A program made the translations under genes and the position numbers. The notes beneath the pieces are model-generated. The model made no database searches and had not been told where the DNA came from. It saw nothing but the letters and a program-made list of their open reading frames with translations. DNA of 64,000 bases, taken from the NCBI GenBank assembly GCA_038049695.1, contig CP142457.1, positions 59,764,501-59,828,500 of the forward strand, read 5' to 3'. Below, one piece after another: positions 11,515 through 21,944 of this stretch. Numbering within the stretch: position 1 is the first letter of the stretch; every line of letters begins with the position of its first letter. The stretch is from Cinnamomum chago (lineage: Eukaryota > Streptophyta > Magnoliopsida > Laurales > Lauraceae).

Positions 11515-11642
11515 TTACTCAATCAGTTGGTGCTGTACGCTGACTGGAACATCATTACTAGCACCACATAGAACCACCTCTATAATCCCATGATATAGAA
11601 ATCCAACAGTGCCATGAATATGAAGCTTTGTTATATCAATGC
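11515..11642 (-). pseudogene. Captured last exon of an unidentified gene inside the CACTA
   Basis: On the minus strand a good acceptor (TTTGTTTTTGTAG) is followed from 11642 by an open frame of about 42 residues. It begins IDITKLHIHGTVGFLYHG, continues IIEVVLCGASNDVPV and ends in a stop at 11515-11517. Codon use and the acceptor suggest a real host exon. I do not recognise the protein. Another short open minus-strand stretch lies at 11995-12105 after possible AG acceptors and may be a further piece; it could equally be chance. Confidence 0.4.
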
Positions 11643-11811
11643 CTACAAAAACAAAAGCCACAACCACCCTAAAAAGACATAAATAGCAGCAAAACTTTTT
11701 TTTTTTTTTTTGTGTGTGTGTGTGTGTGTGATAGCAATAAAACTTCTGAAATAATTTAAGATTGCAAGTTACTTGTGCATGCCAATCTTTAAGATACATT
11801 TGACAAGGCAA

Positions 11812-11835
11812 CCCCCCCCCCCCCCCCCCCCCCCC
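11812..11835. repeat. Run of 24 C
   Basis: Uninterrupted cytosine homopolymer inside the CACTA element. The minus strand carries G24 and could form a G-quadruplex. Length is uncertain in any assembly. Confidence 0.8.
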
Positions 11836-12169
11836 AACCCAACAAATCTGCGGGCTCCTTCATGGGAATCACACCCTCCATGGGAGAATAGAAGGGCTCC
11901 ACAGTGCATATGGGAATGAGGTGATTCGTGGAGATTAATCTTATTGATTTTATTATATGAAACTGAGGTTTAAAATATTTCAGGATTGAAAGCTTTAGGG
12001 CATGAGGCCCTTATCTGATAAAATTGATCCTTGACCATTGTTTGGACCAGATCTTACTCCAGCAAGCATCCAATCTATTAGTGCATTCAAAAGCTTATTT
12101 GCTCCTACTATACTAAGCATGTTCTGTGGTTGGGCATTGCATCTCTGACTGCATCACATAAACGCGTAC

Positions 12170-12783
12170 CTCCATAAACTCTTCTTTCGTTGAACTAGAT
12201 CCGTCAAGTTTACCTCCAAGAATGTAATCACATACATACATTGCCTGGTTCATTTTGGAAATGTAGAACATATAATGTTAATGATAAAAGTTACATTGCT
12301 GATGCAAATCATTACACATGACAAAAGTAACCAAAAAGGACAAAGTGCAAGATCATACCTCTGCCATGTTCTTAACAATAATATACTTCCCTGCAAAAGA
12401 TGCAGTTGCAACTGTCTCTTCATGAGAATATTTACCATGAATTATTGACGTGTACTCCCCCTTCTTGTGTTTCTCAACAGTGTTCCAGACCTTTACACAA
12501 AAATTTGGGGCAGAGAAAAATAAAATGAATGGTAGATCAAATTAACAATAAGGCCAGCAATTAACATAATCCAATAATTCATTCTGACTTCTGAATATAG
12601 TACCTTAGACACCCATGGGCAAGTTGTATCAACTATTTGTACGTTCTTTTCGCTCAAAGTCAACATCTCTTCCACAGCAGCTCCAAAAGCAGGTAAAATC
12701 ACAACATCATCCTTCTCAACAACATCAAATTGTTTCTTCCCATCCTCAATTGGAATATTCTTGACGTCCATCTCTTCTAATCT
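12170..12783 (-). pseudogene. HDR: HDR (IspH) gene fragment carried by the CACTA: three in-frame exons
   Basis: Minus-strand exons at 12783-12604, 12490-12359 and 12244-12170 (60, 44 and 25 codons) all remain in frame, with AG acceptors and GT donors in place. The protein reads [19 protein letters not shown], then [14 protein letters not shown] and [14 protein letters not shown], then [20 protein letters not shown], and finally [20 protein letters not shown]. This is the middle of plastid 4-hydroxy-3-methylbut-2-enyl diphosphate reductase, last enzyme of the MEP isoprenoid pathway. It includes the Cys of DTTCPW (an Fe-S ligand) and the HGK His region. The N-terminal part with the first cluster Cys and the C-terminal part with the last cluster Cys and the NSSNT substrate loop are missing, so it cannot be an active enzyme. 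The donor gene should lie elsewhere in the genome. Orientation is opposite to the window; any transcript would be chimeric with CACTA sequence. Confidence 0.88.
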
Positions 12784-13904
12784 CTACAACAGAAAACAAA
12801 TGGGATTATATTTTTTTTTTTTTCATCAAAAGTCAAAATCAATGTGAAAAAACATGGTCGGCAAAGATCCTTTTAGATATTTACACTTTCACTTACGTAC
12901 ATGTAAATTAGAATGACATTTAACTATGAAAATCTACACTAGCATCATATAAGGAATTTTCAATTTAACATAGTCCATGACAGATCTATTCCCATATGAT
13001 GGCGATCACTGAAGTCCACTCCTATTACTCTCTAGCACAAAAATCTAACTCAGATTTTTCTCACTGAAGTCCTTGTTCTTAGATTTTCTTCATTATTAAC
13101 AGTTGTGGTATCATGATTAGAATAATTAGGCCAGGGTTTTCCTGTTTGACAGTTAACATGGATACAGGAGCTTCAGAATGTGGAGTAAGGAATGAAGAAA
13201 TATGCAATCGACACTATAAGAATAGGTTTCTAAGAAAAAGGCCCTACTCTTGATAAAGATAAGTTACATCGGCCACCTTTTGAAAACTCTGTCATTCCAC
13301 AAGTACTAGTCCAATTGTAATAAGCTTTGGCTGATGAAAATCAGCAAGTTATGAGGCCCATTGTTGAGTTTCTCACATGTTTTACATAAAGATTAACTTT
13401 CTTTTGTTAGTTTTTTTCCAAGAGAATTAACATGCATGTGATCTAACCCTAGTCACTTGACTCAGCAACCTATATTGAACCGAATCTGGATTTTCAGGAG
13501 CTTGACAAAGTGGAACAAGCAGATGAACAGACCAGGTATTTGTGTATGCCTCTTATAATTTACTTTCACAATGAACAGACCCACATGTATGTATATAGAT
13601 GAACAGACCAGGCTTGAGCCTGGAATCAAAGTTTCTGAAAAAAAAGGGGAAAAACGATAACGATGCACTAAAGTACGGAGAAAAACAACAATCAATGGAA
13701 GAAGAAGATTTAGAAAAACAGAGAGCAGTTGCAGCAGATTTAGAAAAAAAAAAAGGGGAAAAACAATGGAAGAAGAAGAAGAAACCGTGTACCTGGCACC
13801 GGAGAAAGCGTGGGTGGGGCCTGGGCTCCGACTGGGCATGGCACCAGCGACTGGTGAGTGGCGATCTGTTGGCAAGTGTGGTGATGGCTTCGCTGGACCT
13901 TGAG

Positions 13905-14440
13905 CAGAGTGAGAGAGAGAGTGAGAGAGAGAGCGAGAGAGAGAGAGAGAGAGCAGATCGAGAGCGAGAGAGAGAGAGAGAGAGATAATGTGCAGATTGA
14001 GAGCGAGAGAGAGAGAGAGAGATAATGTGCAGATCGAGAGAGCGAGAGCGATAGAGAGAGAGAGCGAGAGAGACAGAGCAGAGCGAGAGAGAGAGAGAGA
14101 CAGAGCAGAGCGAGAGAGAGCAGAGAGCGAGCGAGAGTGAGAGAGAGATCGAGTGAGGGAGCGAGAGAGAGAGAGATCGCAGTGAGGGAAAAAGAGGGGA
14201 AAAAAGAGTGAGGGAAAAAGAGGGAAAAGAGAAGAAGAGAGAGAGAGAGAGCCAAGGGAGAGGGGGAGTGGTGCGCAGGGCGCCACAGAGGAGGAAGCAG
14301 GGGAGAGGGAGAGGAACAGTGCAGGAAGAAGAGAAGAGAGGGAGAGAGGGGAGAGGGGAGGAAGAAGAAGAGAAGGAGGGAGGGAGGGAGGAGAGCAGAC
14401 AGAGAGATTGGGAACAAGGGAGAGAGAGAGAGAGGTGAGC
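13905..14440. repeat. GA-rich low-complexity block in the CACTA
   Basis: Hundreds of bases of (GA)n interrupted by GAGCGAGA and GCAGAG units. It is followed to about 14,800 by a GC-richer part with a tandem repeat of about 33 bp around GATTTGGGCGATTCACGCGG (from about 14570 and 14605). Long Ser/Leu-rich minus-strand frames here are a by-product of the CT repeat and are not annotated as genes. Confidence 0.75.
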
Positions 14441-14830
14441 GGTGTGTGCAAAGTGCAGGAAGAGGGAGGGGTGTACCTGGTGCAGGGGAGGCGTCCGGCG
14501 GCGCGAGGAGGACGATGAAGGCTCTGCGGGCGTCCGGGGGCTGCTGCAGTGGTCGTGCTCCTGGGACTGGCGATTTGGGCGATTCACGCGGAGTGAGGGA
14601 GGGAGATTTGGGCGATTCACGCGGAGTGAGGGAAAAGAGGGATTGGAGAAGAAAAGGGGCGATTCGCGCGACTTCCGGTGGTGGGAGAGACAGCGAGCGA
14701 GGGAGAGAGAAAGAGATCGACAGAGGGCGGGAGAGGGTTTTCGCGCAGCGGGAGTGAGAGAAGAGTGAAAAGAGAGTTAGGGAAAAGAGAGGAAAAAAGG
14801 GGTTTTGGCGCGGGGGAGGGAAAAAAAAAA

Positions 14831-15390
14831 GGCGTTTACCGACGTTAAAAATTCGTCTCCAAAAGCATAAAAAACGTCGGTAAAATCTTTATTAATTTTT
14901 TTAATAACGTTTAGAATTTTTGCCGACGTTTTAAAAACGTCGGTAAAAGTAATAAAACGTCGGTAAATATTAATTTTACCGACGTATTAAAAACCGTCGG
15001 CAAAATGTTTTAACATTATTTCCTTTTATACGAAAATAGTTCTCATTTTACTGACGAAAATAAAACGTCGGTAAAATGGTCTTTACCGACGTTCTTGAAG
15101 AAAACGTCGGCGAATATGAGTTTTACCGACTTTTTAAAAACGTCGGTAAAAGTTTTAGAAATTTTTTACTTTTTATTGCCGACGAAATTTATAACGTCGG
15201 TAAAATTGTAGTTTACCGACGTTTCCAATAAAATACGTCGGTAAAAATTAACTTTTACCGACGAATTGTTTAGACGTCGGCAAAAGTTCACTATTTACCG
15301 ACGAATTTAAAAAACATCACTAAAAATATACTTTTACCGACGAATTTTAAAAACGTGGCTAAAAAACGTCGCTAAAAGTGCAACTTCTTG
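14831..15390. repeat. Right subterminal repeats of the CACTA element
   Basis: Dense TTTACCGACG and AACGTCGGTAAAA motifs up to the right terminus, mirroring those at 10321-10960. They confirm that both ends belong to one element. Confidence 0.8.
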
Positions 15391-15599
15391 TAGTGTATGC
15401 AGGCCCTAGGGCTTACGAGCCGGGCTTCATCAAGCCCTAGCTCGGCCCTTTTAAGCAAACGGGCCTCCTACTAGGCCCTAGCTCGGCTCTTTTGTCTTTT
15501 GAGCTGAGCTCGGGCCAGCCTATAACGGGCCGTCCGCGGGCGGCCCTATGACGGCCCGGCCCACTTTCACCCCTACTTGGAACCCAATGAAATTTGAGT

Positions 15600-16316
15600 T
15601 TTTTGTATATACCCCCAAGGCTTTACAGAATTTGTAAATAGGCCCCTCTGGTTTCAGTATTTACATATACCCCTTACCTTTTCAATTTAGTACATTCTAT
15701 ATCCTCAAATTTACTAGTCATAGTGACCACCAAAAGATTTGTGTTGAATTTTTATAAAAATGACAACTTTGCCCTTAAGTTAAATTAAAAGAATATAAAC
15801 ATATTATTATTTATAAAAATATCATTATTTTATCCCAAGTCCCCATAATCTCTTTCAAATTCTCCCATACACATGACACCTAATCATGTATATGAGACTT
15901 TCATTAATTTAATTGGAGGTTGTGCACGGATTGGGTCAATTATAACCAATTATAAATACAAGTGAAGATTTTCTTTGTAATCAATTTAGATTTGATGAAA
16001 TGGGCCCCATATTGATAAAAATGGATTTATGTAGTGTTAATCTCTCTCACTGAATGTACTATAGTAAGTGTTAATATTAAAAAGTTTAAAGAAAAATAAA
16101 TTCAAGCTTTTGAAAATATACATAGATATATATGAATAAAGAGACGGACAAAAATGTCATTTTACTCTAAAGAACTTATGGTAATTGTAAAGCTACTAAT
16201 TTTGGGACATGAAAAATATTAAAATAAGAGGGTGCGGGGAGGGGGGTATATACAAATATTGAAACCATAAAGACCTATTTTAAAAATCCTATAAACTTTA
16301 AATGGGTATACACTCA
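15600..16316. repeat. MITE-like dispersed repeat, copy 2
   Basis: About 715 bp aligned with 405-1277. The left end (TGTATATACCCCC, then CTGGTTTCAGTATTTACATA) and right end (ATATTGAAACCATAAAGACC, then GGGTATACAC) are imperfect inverted repeats of about 65 bp. The copy begins about 17 bp after the target duplication of the hAT element ends. No coding frame. Confidence 0.5.
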
Positions 16317-16562
16317 CACGACTCCCATGTAATAGCTAGCTTAGACTGGGGATCCGGACTCCTTATATCAAATTCTTTTCGTGAATCCGGTGAAAGTGAA
16401 AGAGAGATGCTTACAGCTGGATTACACAAATCATTCGTGGCCCACTGTTGGATAATTCAGTCTACGGTCTCAGATAAAACACAGTTTTCTCCCCAAACCC
16501 AGTAAAGTAGATATAGACGATGGATCCTTCCTGAAGAGATAAAAAGGAAATGAAATCTCTTA

Positions 16563-16668
16563 GCCACGTGTATGCCCAGAAAGTTCCACTTCACAACCCC
16601 TCGACCCTTCACGATGCCTCTACTCTGTTCTCAACTTCTCTCTCTCTCTCCCTCCCTCTCTATAAAAT
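16563..16668 (+). promoter_or_regulatory. sHSP promoter: G-box, heat shock element, TATA box
   Basis: A G-box/ABRE core CACGTG lies at about 16565-16570. A perfect inverted heat-shock-element pair, AGAAAGTTCC, lies at about 16579-16588, followed by CACTTC, which adds a third imperfect unit. TATAAAAT lies at 16661-16668 after a CT-rich run, about 85 bp before the ATG. This is the arrangement expected for a heat-inducible plant promoter with HSF binding just upstream of TATA. Confidence 0.7.
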
Positions 16669-16752
16669 CCCTGCACTCTCTCTTCCATCATCACAAGCAA
16701 TCTGCAAATACAAAATCCATAACCTTCGTCACTTTCAGTAGCAATAACAAAC

Positions 16753-17563
16753 ATGTCAACCTGCAGCAGCGCCAGCTCCATCTGCTCTCCTTCTTCATCT
16801 GCTATCTTTTCACGTCATACCCGACATATCAGCTCCCCTGCTTTGGTGTTCATCCCATCCAACGGTGGTCATCCTTGCACGTACAGGGTCCTGAAACCAT
16901 CCCGACTGTACGTTCTAAAGCCAAAGGCCACAGCAGAGCAGAAAGACACTGCGATCGATGTGAAGAAGGACGAAAAGAAAGGCAAGGAGGTAGAGAGGAA
17001 GCCTCGTCGCTCGCCCTTGGAGATCTCTCCCTTGGGTAAAATCTAATCATCTCTCTCTCACTTCCATTTTTAGGCTCTTCATATGGTACTCGTACTGACA
17101 AATGGGTGGGTCGGGTTTGAAATAAATTGAACATACGCTGGACCCACTCTCTCCTATGAGGACTATGAAGCAGATGCTGGACTCAGTGGACCGGCTGTTC
17201 GAGGACGCGTTGACGTTCCCCGGTTCGAACCGGGCGGTGGGCGAGATCCGGTCGCCGTGGGATATTAAAGAGAACGAGAAGGAGCTGAAGATGAGATTCG
17301 ACATGCCGGGGCTGTCGAAGGAGGAGGTGAAGGTGTATGTAGAAGACGATATGTTGGTGATAAAAGGAGAGCATAACCAGGAGAAGGAAGGAGGAGAGGA
17401 GTCATGGTCGAGCAGGAGTTCGAGCTCTTACAACGTGAGGCTGCTGCTTCCTGATAACTGCGAGAAGGATAAGATCAAAGCGGATCTGAAGAATGGGGTG
17501 TTGCTTATTTCGATTCCAAAGAGGGAGGTAGAACACAAGGTTTTTGATGTTCAGATAAACTGA
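16753..17563 (+). CDS. HSP21: Chloroplast small heat shock protein (HSP21-like), two exons
   Basis: Exon 1 (16753 to about 17035) encodes about 94 residues: a Ser/Arg-rich plastid transit peptide, then a charged linker ending [11 protein letters not shown]. Exon 2 ends at 17563 and begins near 17138 with LDPLSP, followed by [17 protein letters not shown]. That is the methionine-rich amphipathic helix unique to plastid sHSPs. Then comes the alpha-crystallin domain: [53 protein letters not shown], with the terminal [16 protein letters not shown]. Total length about 237 residues, normal for HSP21. It acts as an ATP-independent chaperone in the stroma. The exon 1 donor is GGGTAAAAT at 17035/17036. 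The acceptor is odd: no AG exists between the TTTTTAG at 17071-17073, which gives a stop and a 38-nt intron, and the ATG at 17156. Either splicing is non-canonical, or the allele is damaged, or there is a base error near ACATACGCTGG (17131-17141). Confidence 0.85.
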
Positions 17564-18138
17564 TCTTGTGAGAGGTAGGTCTACTAGTGCCTGCTACTGC
17601 TGGCTGAGTCGAGTTCGGCGTAATGTGTAGATATGTTGGTGAACGTACTGTGAAGTTTAGATATATATTGAGATGTTTTTCTTTAGTTGGAATGTAAGAG
17701 CGTGGGTTTGTTTTCCTTCATTCTTTGATCTTGGATTTTCAAGTATATATGCGGTTTCGATAGGAATGATTAGTTAATGAAATTTAATGTAGCATCATAG
17801 TGTCAACTGCTTATGAGTTTTTCGACCAAAGTGACTTTGCCAAAATTGTGGCAGCCAGGCTTTGCCCCCATTGAGTGTTGTCCAAGGGGGAGTATTAAAT
17901 AGTAATTATGCTGCTTTTAATGGAGCCCACGATTTGAAGGTGACCCCAAGTAGCCCTGGCATGACTTTCTGAAATTAGGATAGGTAGATTTGAGAATGAC
18001 GACGAAATTAGCCTCACACTTGCCTCACTTAAATCTTTAATCGTGATACTGAGAGCAGAGAAGTTCCCGGTTTTCAGTTTCAGAATTCTCATGGATTCGA
18101 ATCCTTAAACCTTTAAACCTGTGCTCAACCAGCTACCC
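17564..18138. other. sHSP 3' flank and spacer
   Basis: 3' UTR with several AT-rich possible polyadenylation signals to about 17790. The tract near 18090-18130, with GATTCGAATCC-like and CTCAACCAGCTACCCC words, may be a decayed SINE. No other gene was seen. Confidence 0.4.
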
Positions 18139-18385
18139 CAATAAATTAATGAGGGTCACCTAGTAACCTGAAAGTCCCTACATAAAAATTTATCATGTCC
18201 ATATACAGAACCAGCAATTTAAGCTCGTTATAGATCTTATTGACAAGGACCTGATTTAGAATCACACTCATTTTTGACCTTACCCGAACAGGGCCAATTA
18301 TACCTCTAAGGAAAATGGGGCCTGAGATATTCAGTAATCTCGTTATTGCGGTCTTCCAAACACAATTAAGTTCTAACATGTCCAG

Positions 18386-20857
18386 TGCCACACTCCGATA
18401 TCCAAATTAATCGTGATTAATACTAATTAAGCATGAGTAATCGTATCAATGAAGATTAATGACCAAAGAGAAACAAATTAGTCTCAAATGATATATTAAG
18501 CATAATGGGATGGATTTGAATGGAATTGAATTGGTTAAGATGGGTTTAGACTTAAACAAGGTAGGTTAAGGACTTTTTCGTGAATACGGATTTTTACGTA
18601 TTTCGTCAAATACGAGAATTCTTGATACCAACGTGTGTATCTCGAATAGTACGTTAACTTTTATAATAGACGCGACTCCATTTGACCTCAAATTGATCAA
18701 ATGAGGTTTCATTTGATTCAAAATGTAATAAGACTAAATAAAATGGGGTTTTTGTGTAAGAAGGCCTTATATTAGAATGAAATGAGTCATTCTTTCATTT
18801 CACTCAAGCAAACCCTAGATTCATCTCCATCTTCATCTTCTTTTTTCCTCTTCCATTTTCCTTCATCAATAGTGAGATTATGAGAGATTCAAGTGGTTTT
18901 GAAAAGTGTAGTTTCATCTTCATCATCTTCCCCAAGACATCTTCCACATTGTTGAAGTGTAGAGCTTGAGAAAGATCTCAAGATTTTTCCCATTGAGCTA
19001 CAAGTAAGTACTTGAAACTTTTAATGAGTTTTCAAGCTATAATGAGTGATTAGGCATGGTTGTTAGCATAAATAGCTTATGAGATATATTTTTATGTTTT
19101 CATGAAATTAGGGTTTGAAATTTGGGGATTTTAATCTCAACCCAAGCTAAGGAAAAATGGGGCTTTTACTAATATAAATTTCAAAAGAGCAAGTATAAAC
19201 ATTTGCTTGTAATTAGTGTTAATCATTGTAAAAGTTCATAGAGTTTTCCATGGATTTGGATCTTGTTCATTTTCCATTAAGTTTTGGAAATAATTTATGG
19301 ATTGATTGAAATGGTTAATGAAGGATGTATGAAGAAGGAGCATGAAGTTCCATTATCTTGCAGTATGGGAATGATATGAATGTAGAAAAGAGAGGAATGA
19401 AAGGGAGAGAAAAATTAGTTTCGGACCTGTAACTCGTCCCAGGTCCGATCGATCGAACTGTCATCCGATTGATTGGACATGCCTTTAACTAAGATGTTTT
19501 TTGGTTTGAATCCAGTTGAAAATGGTTCTTTTTGGAACCAAGTACTCTTTCTATGAGTCTTAGTGGCCTATAAATTAATGTTAGAAGTAATTATGCCCTA
19601 ATCTAAGATTTGTCAAGGTTATAGAAAATAAAAGAAAAGGAACAGTAGCGAATTAAGTATAATTAAATTGTGTATAGATTCTTTAAATGTGTTATCTAAA
19701 CCTGCATAAATGTTAGCTAAGTTATTGAATGTACAAACTACTATTAAAGTGATGTTCATCGAAAATAACATGTACATTCAATGACGAACGTTTCACTCAT
19801 TTGTTTGGTTTAAGAATTTGACTAGAAGCTTGGATAGAATTAATAGATTTGATTTGATCCCTAAGTCCGACACTACATAGTAGTTTCTTAAACTCATTAT
19901 TGAGTTGAACTGAATAATAGAATGAATGAATTAACGAATGAATAGTTACTAAAGGTAACAATGAATTATGAATAATCTTACTACAGTGGATGGATTTGGG
20001 GCGTTCCGGAGTTCCGTGGTAATACTAGTTGTCCCTGGCTCGGACACTAGTAAGTCCCACAATTACGATCATATCTATGGGTATTGATTGATGCCTTACA
20101 TTTGGAAGATGAATAATTCATTTGAGGGAAGACGGTAAATAAAATGAAATGGAATACAATGCGATAAAGTGAAATGTAACGAAATGAATGCTATGGTAGT
20201 GACTATCTTGCACATGTTCATTAAACGACTTTTGTGTATTCACCATTGTCATTATAAGCTTTATCTAGACTTGTCTAGAATTGAGATTGTTATTAAATAG
20301 ATTGAATGAATTCAATATATGTATTAACATGTGCAATTACAAGATTTGTTTATACATTGTTGAACCGTCCCGTTCACTAGTGTTATTGATGGCATTACAT
20401 GCCCGTTTACCCATGCCGGTCTAGCAACGCCTCCGGCGCCAGCGGAAGAGATCGCTCCGGTTCCTTGAGGATGACTGAATGAATGGAATGGTCGGGATAC
20501 CATTTGATATGGGTATCCGAGCACGAGACAGAAGTATAACATTTTGAGAAACTTTTTGAAAAGTTATTTTGTATATTCATTTTTGGAATGTAATTAATTG
20601 TTATTGTACGGTGTTTTGGATATGCACCGATTGACAAATAATGATGGAAATGATATAAGACTTTATTTTTGTATACATGTAAATCGTAAATTGATATTGT
20701 CAAATATAATGTTTCCGCAAAAATTATGTATTGGATATGTTTATTGATAATGTTATCCCTTGTGGATTCCGTTTTAACTTCGGTTAATTTGGAGTTTACG
20801 GGAGTAAGTATGGGCTCACGACTCGGGATTATCATAATTCAGGCCCGAGTCGTGACA
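18386..20857. mobile_element. Solo LTR (fossil LTR retrotransposon, probably Ty3/Gypsy)
   Basis: 2,472 bp beginning TGCCACACTCCG and ending GAGTCGTGACA (TG...CA ends). The 5-bp duplication is TCCAG at 18381-18385 and TCCTG at 20858-20862. Duplicate B has the empty site (GGTCCAGTTCATATAATTGC at about 25279), which proves an insertion. There is no internal coding region, so it is a solo LTR left by recombination. Length and TGYCACAC-type start suggest a long-LTR Gypsy lineage. It inserted after the A/B duplication, or was absent from the copied template. One change between the two target copies indicates moderate age. Confidence 0.85.
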
Positions 20858-21053
20858 TCCTGTACATATAATTGCAAATCCAAACACATGGCTTCTCAAC
20901 TTCCAACAATCTAATTCCTTTCTTCAACCTCATTGACTCTGAAAATTTGGATTACAGAATTATCAGTACAAGAAGTCAAGAACAAGGAAACAAGAAGTCT
21001 ACTATGTCAGGCGGGTCAGCTGTACAAAAAAGGTTAAATAAGGAGCATAAATT

Positions 21054-21542
21054 GCTGGATCTGTATATAGGATTTGGGTGGTGAACACAAGCGCAAATCG
21101 GATTAAAGATTAGGAGAGACAAGTATGAGGTCCTCATTTCTAAAAGACATGTCTGGGCTATAATTACAGTAAGATATACTCAATTAACATGGAATGACTG
21201 TAATTCTATTAATGTTGCTGGATCTGCATATAGGATTTGGGTGGTGAACACAAGCGCAAATCGGATTAAAGATTAGGAGAGACAGGTATGAGGTCCTCAT
21301 TTCTAAAAGACATGTCTGGGCTATAATTACAGTAAGATATACTCAATTAACATGGAATGACTGTAATTCTATTAATGTTGCTGGATCTGCATATAGGATT
21401 TGGGTGGTGAACACAAGCGCAAATCGGATTAAAGATTAGGAGAGACAAGTATGAGGTCATCATTTCTAAAAGACATGTCTGGGCTGTAATTACAGTAAGA
21501 TATACTCAATTAACATCGAATGACTGTAATTCTATTAATGTA
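21054..21542. repeat. Three tandem copies of a 163-bp unit
   Basis: The unit starting GCTGGATCTG (21054, 21216, 21380) and ending TAATTCTATTAATGT is repeated three times with only a few differences. Duplicate B has a single copy at about 25479-25715, broken by a MITE. Confidence 0.85.
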
Positions 21543-21944
21543 GGCATGTTTCTCTATAATGGATGCCTTCATAGACTAATTCTGATCATGTGAACTTTTA
21601 CCTGAAAAAAACTTTCTAACCATGAACACTATCGATTATCACCCATGCCAGGTTTGCCAAGATCCGTGCATCTATGACCAACATGAGCATAGTGTTTATA
21701 CAACACCTGCAAGTTCGAACCTAAAAGCTACTTGACTTGAAAAACAGAGTTTCACCTGTAGCACCAGGGAAATACAGTCCTAGAGCCCACACTAGTTACG
21801 TCTACACAAGAAGTTTTGTTGTCAGAATACAACTGTGACCTTTTTATTTTTGTTGGTAAAGTAACTGTGACTTTAGCAGCACTAGTGAAGATACAATGCC
21901 AGTAATTTCTAACTACAATAAATATGATGAATACAGATTACTGA

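Larger units (their letters stand above)
10313..15395. mobile_element. Gene-capturing CACTA (Pack-CACTA) element, 5.1 kb
   Basis: The left terminus is CACTACAACAGAAG (10313) and the right terminus is CTTCTTGTAGTG ending at 15395, the classical CACTA ends. A 3-bp target duplication TAT lies at 10310-10312 and 15396-15398. Long subterminal regions carry many copies of TTTACCGACG/CGTCGGTAAA in both orientations. No transposase (TNPD) or TNPA-like frame was recognised, so it depends on a partner element. The interior contains host exons on the minus strand: three HDR/IspH exons (12170-12783) and an exon of an unidentified gene (11515-11642). It also holds a GA-rich, partly GC-rich block (13.9-14.8 kb) that could act as promoter/leader for a minus-strand transcript; that role is inference. 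Confidence 0.9.
9558..15575. mobile_element. hAT element split by a CACTA insertion
   Basis: The left end TAGGGATGAAAGTGGGCCG (9558) and right end CGGCCCACTTTCACCCCTA (ending 15575) are inverted repeats. The 8-bp target duplication CTTGGAAC is perfect at 9550-9557 and 15576-15583, diagnostic for hAT. The subterminal regions are rich in GGCCCTAG and GCTCGGC motifs. After removing the CACTA element at 10313-15395 the hAT copy is about 0.93 kb and has no transposase, so it is non-autonomous. Confidence 0.9.

Noticed and set aside
12900-13450. Search for the upstream HDR exon (FCWGVERAV region)
   Set aside because: A faint resemblance near 13090-13140 to the ACTGTTAATAA codons was seen, but frame and neighbours do not match, so the captured segment is taken to start at 12783.
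13462-14620. Minus-strand open frames of 225-355 residues rich in Ser, Leu and Arg
   Set aside because: They arise from the (CT)n/(GA)n block, occur in all three minus frames at once and have no domain.
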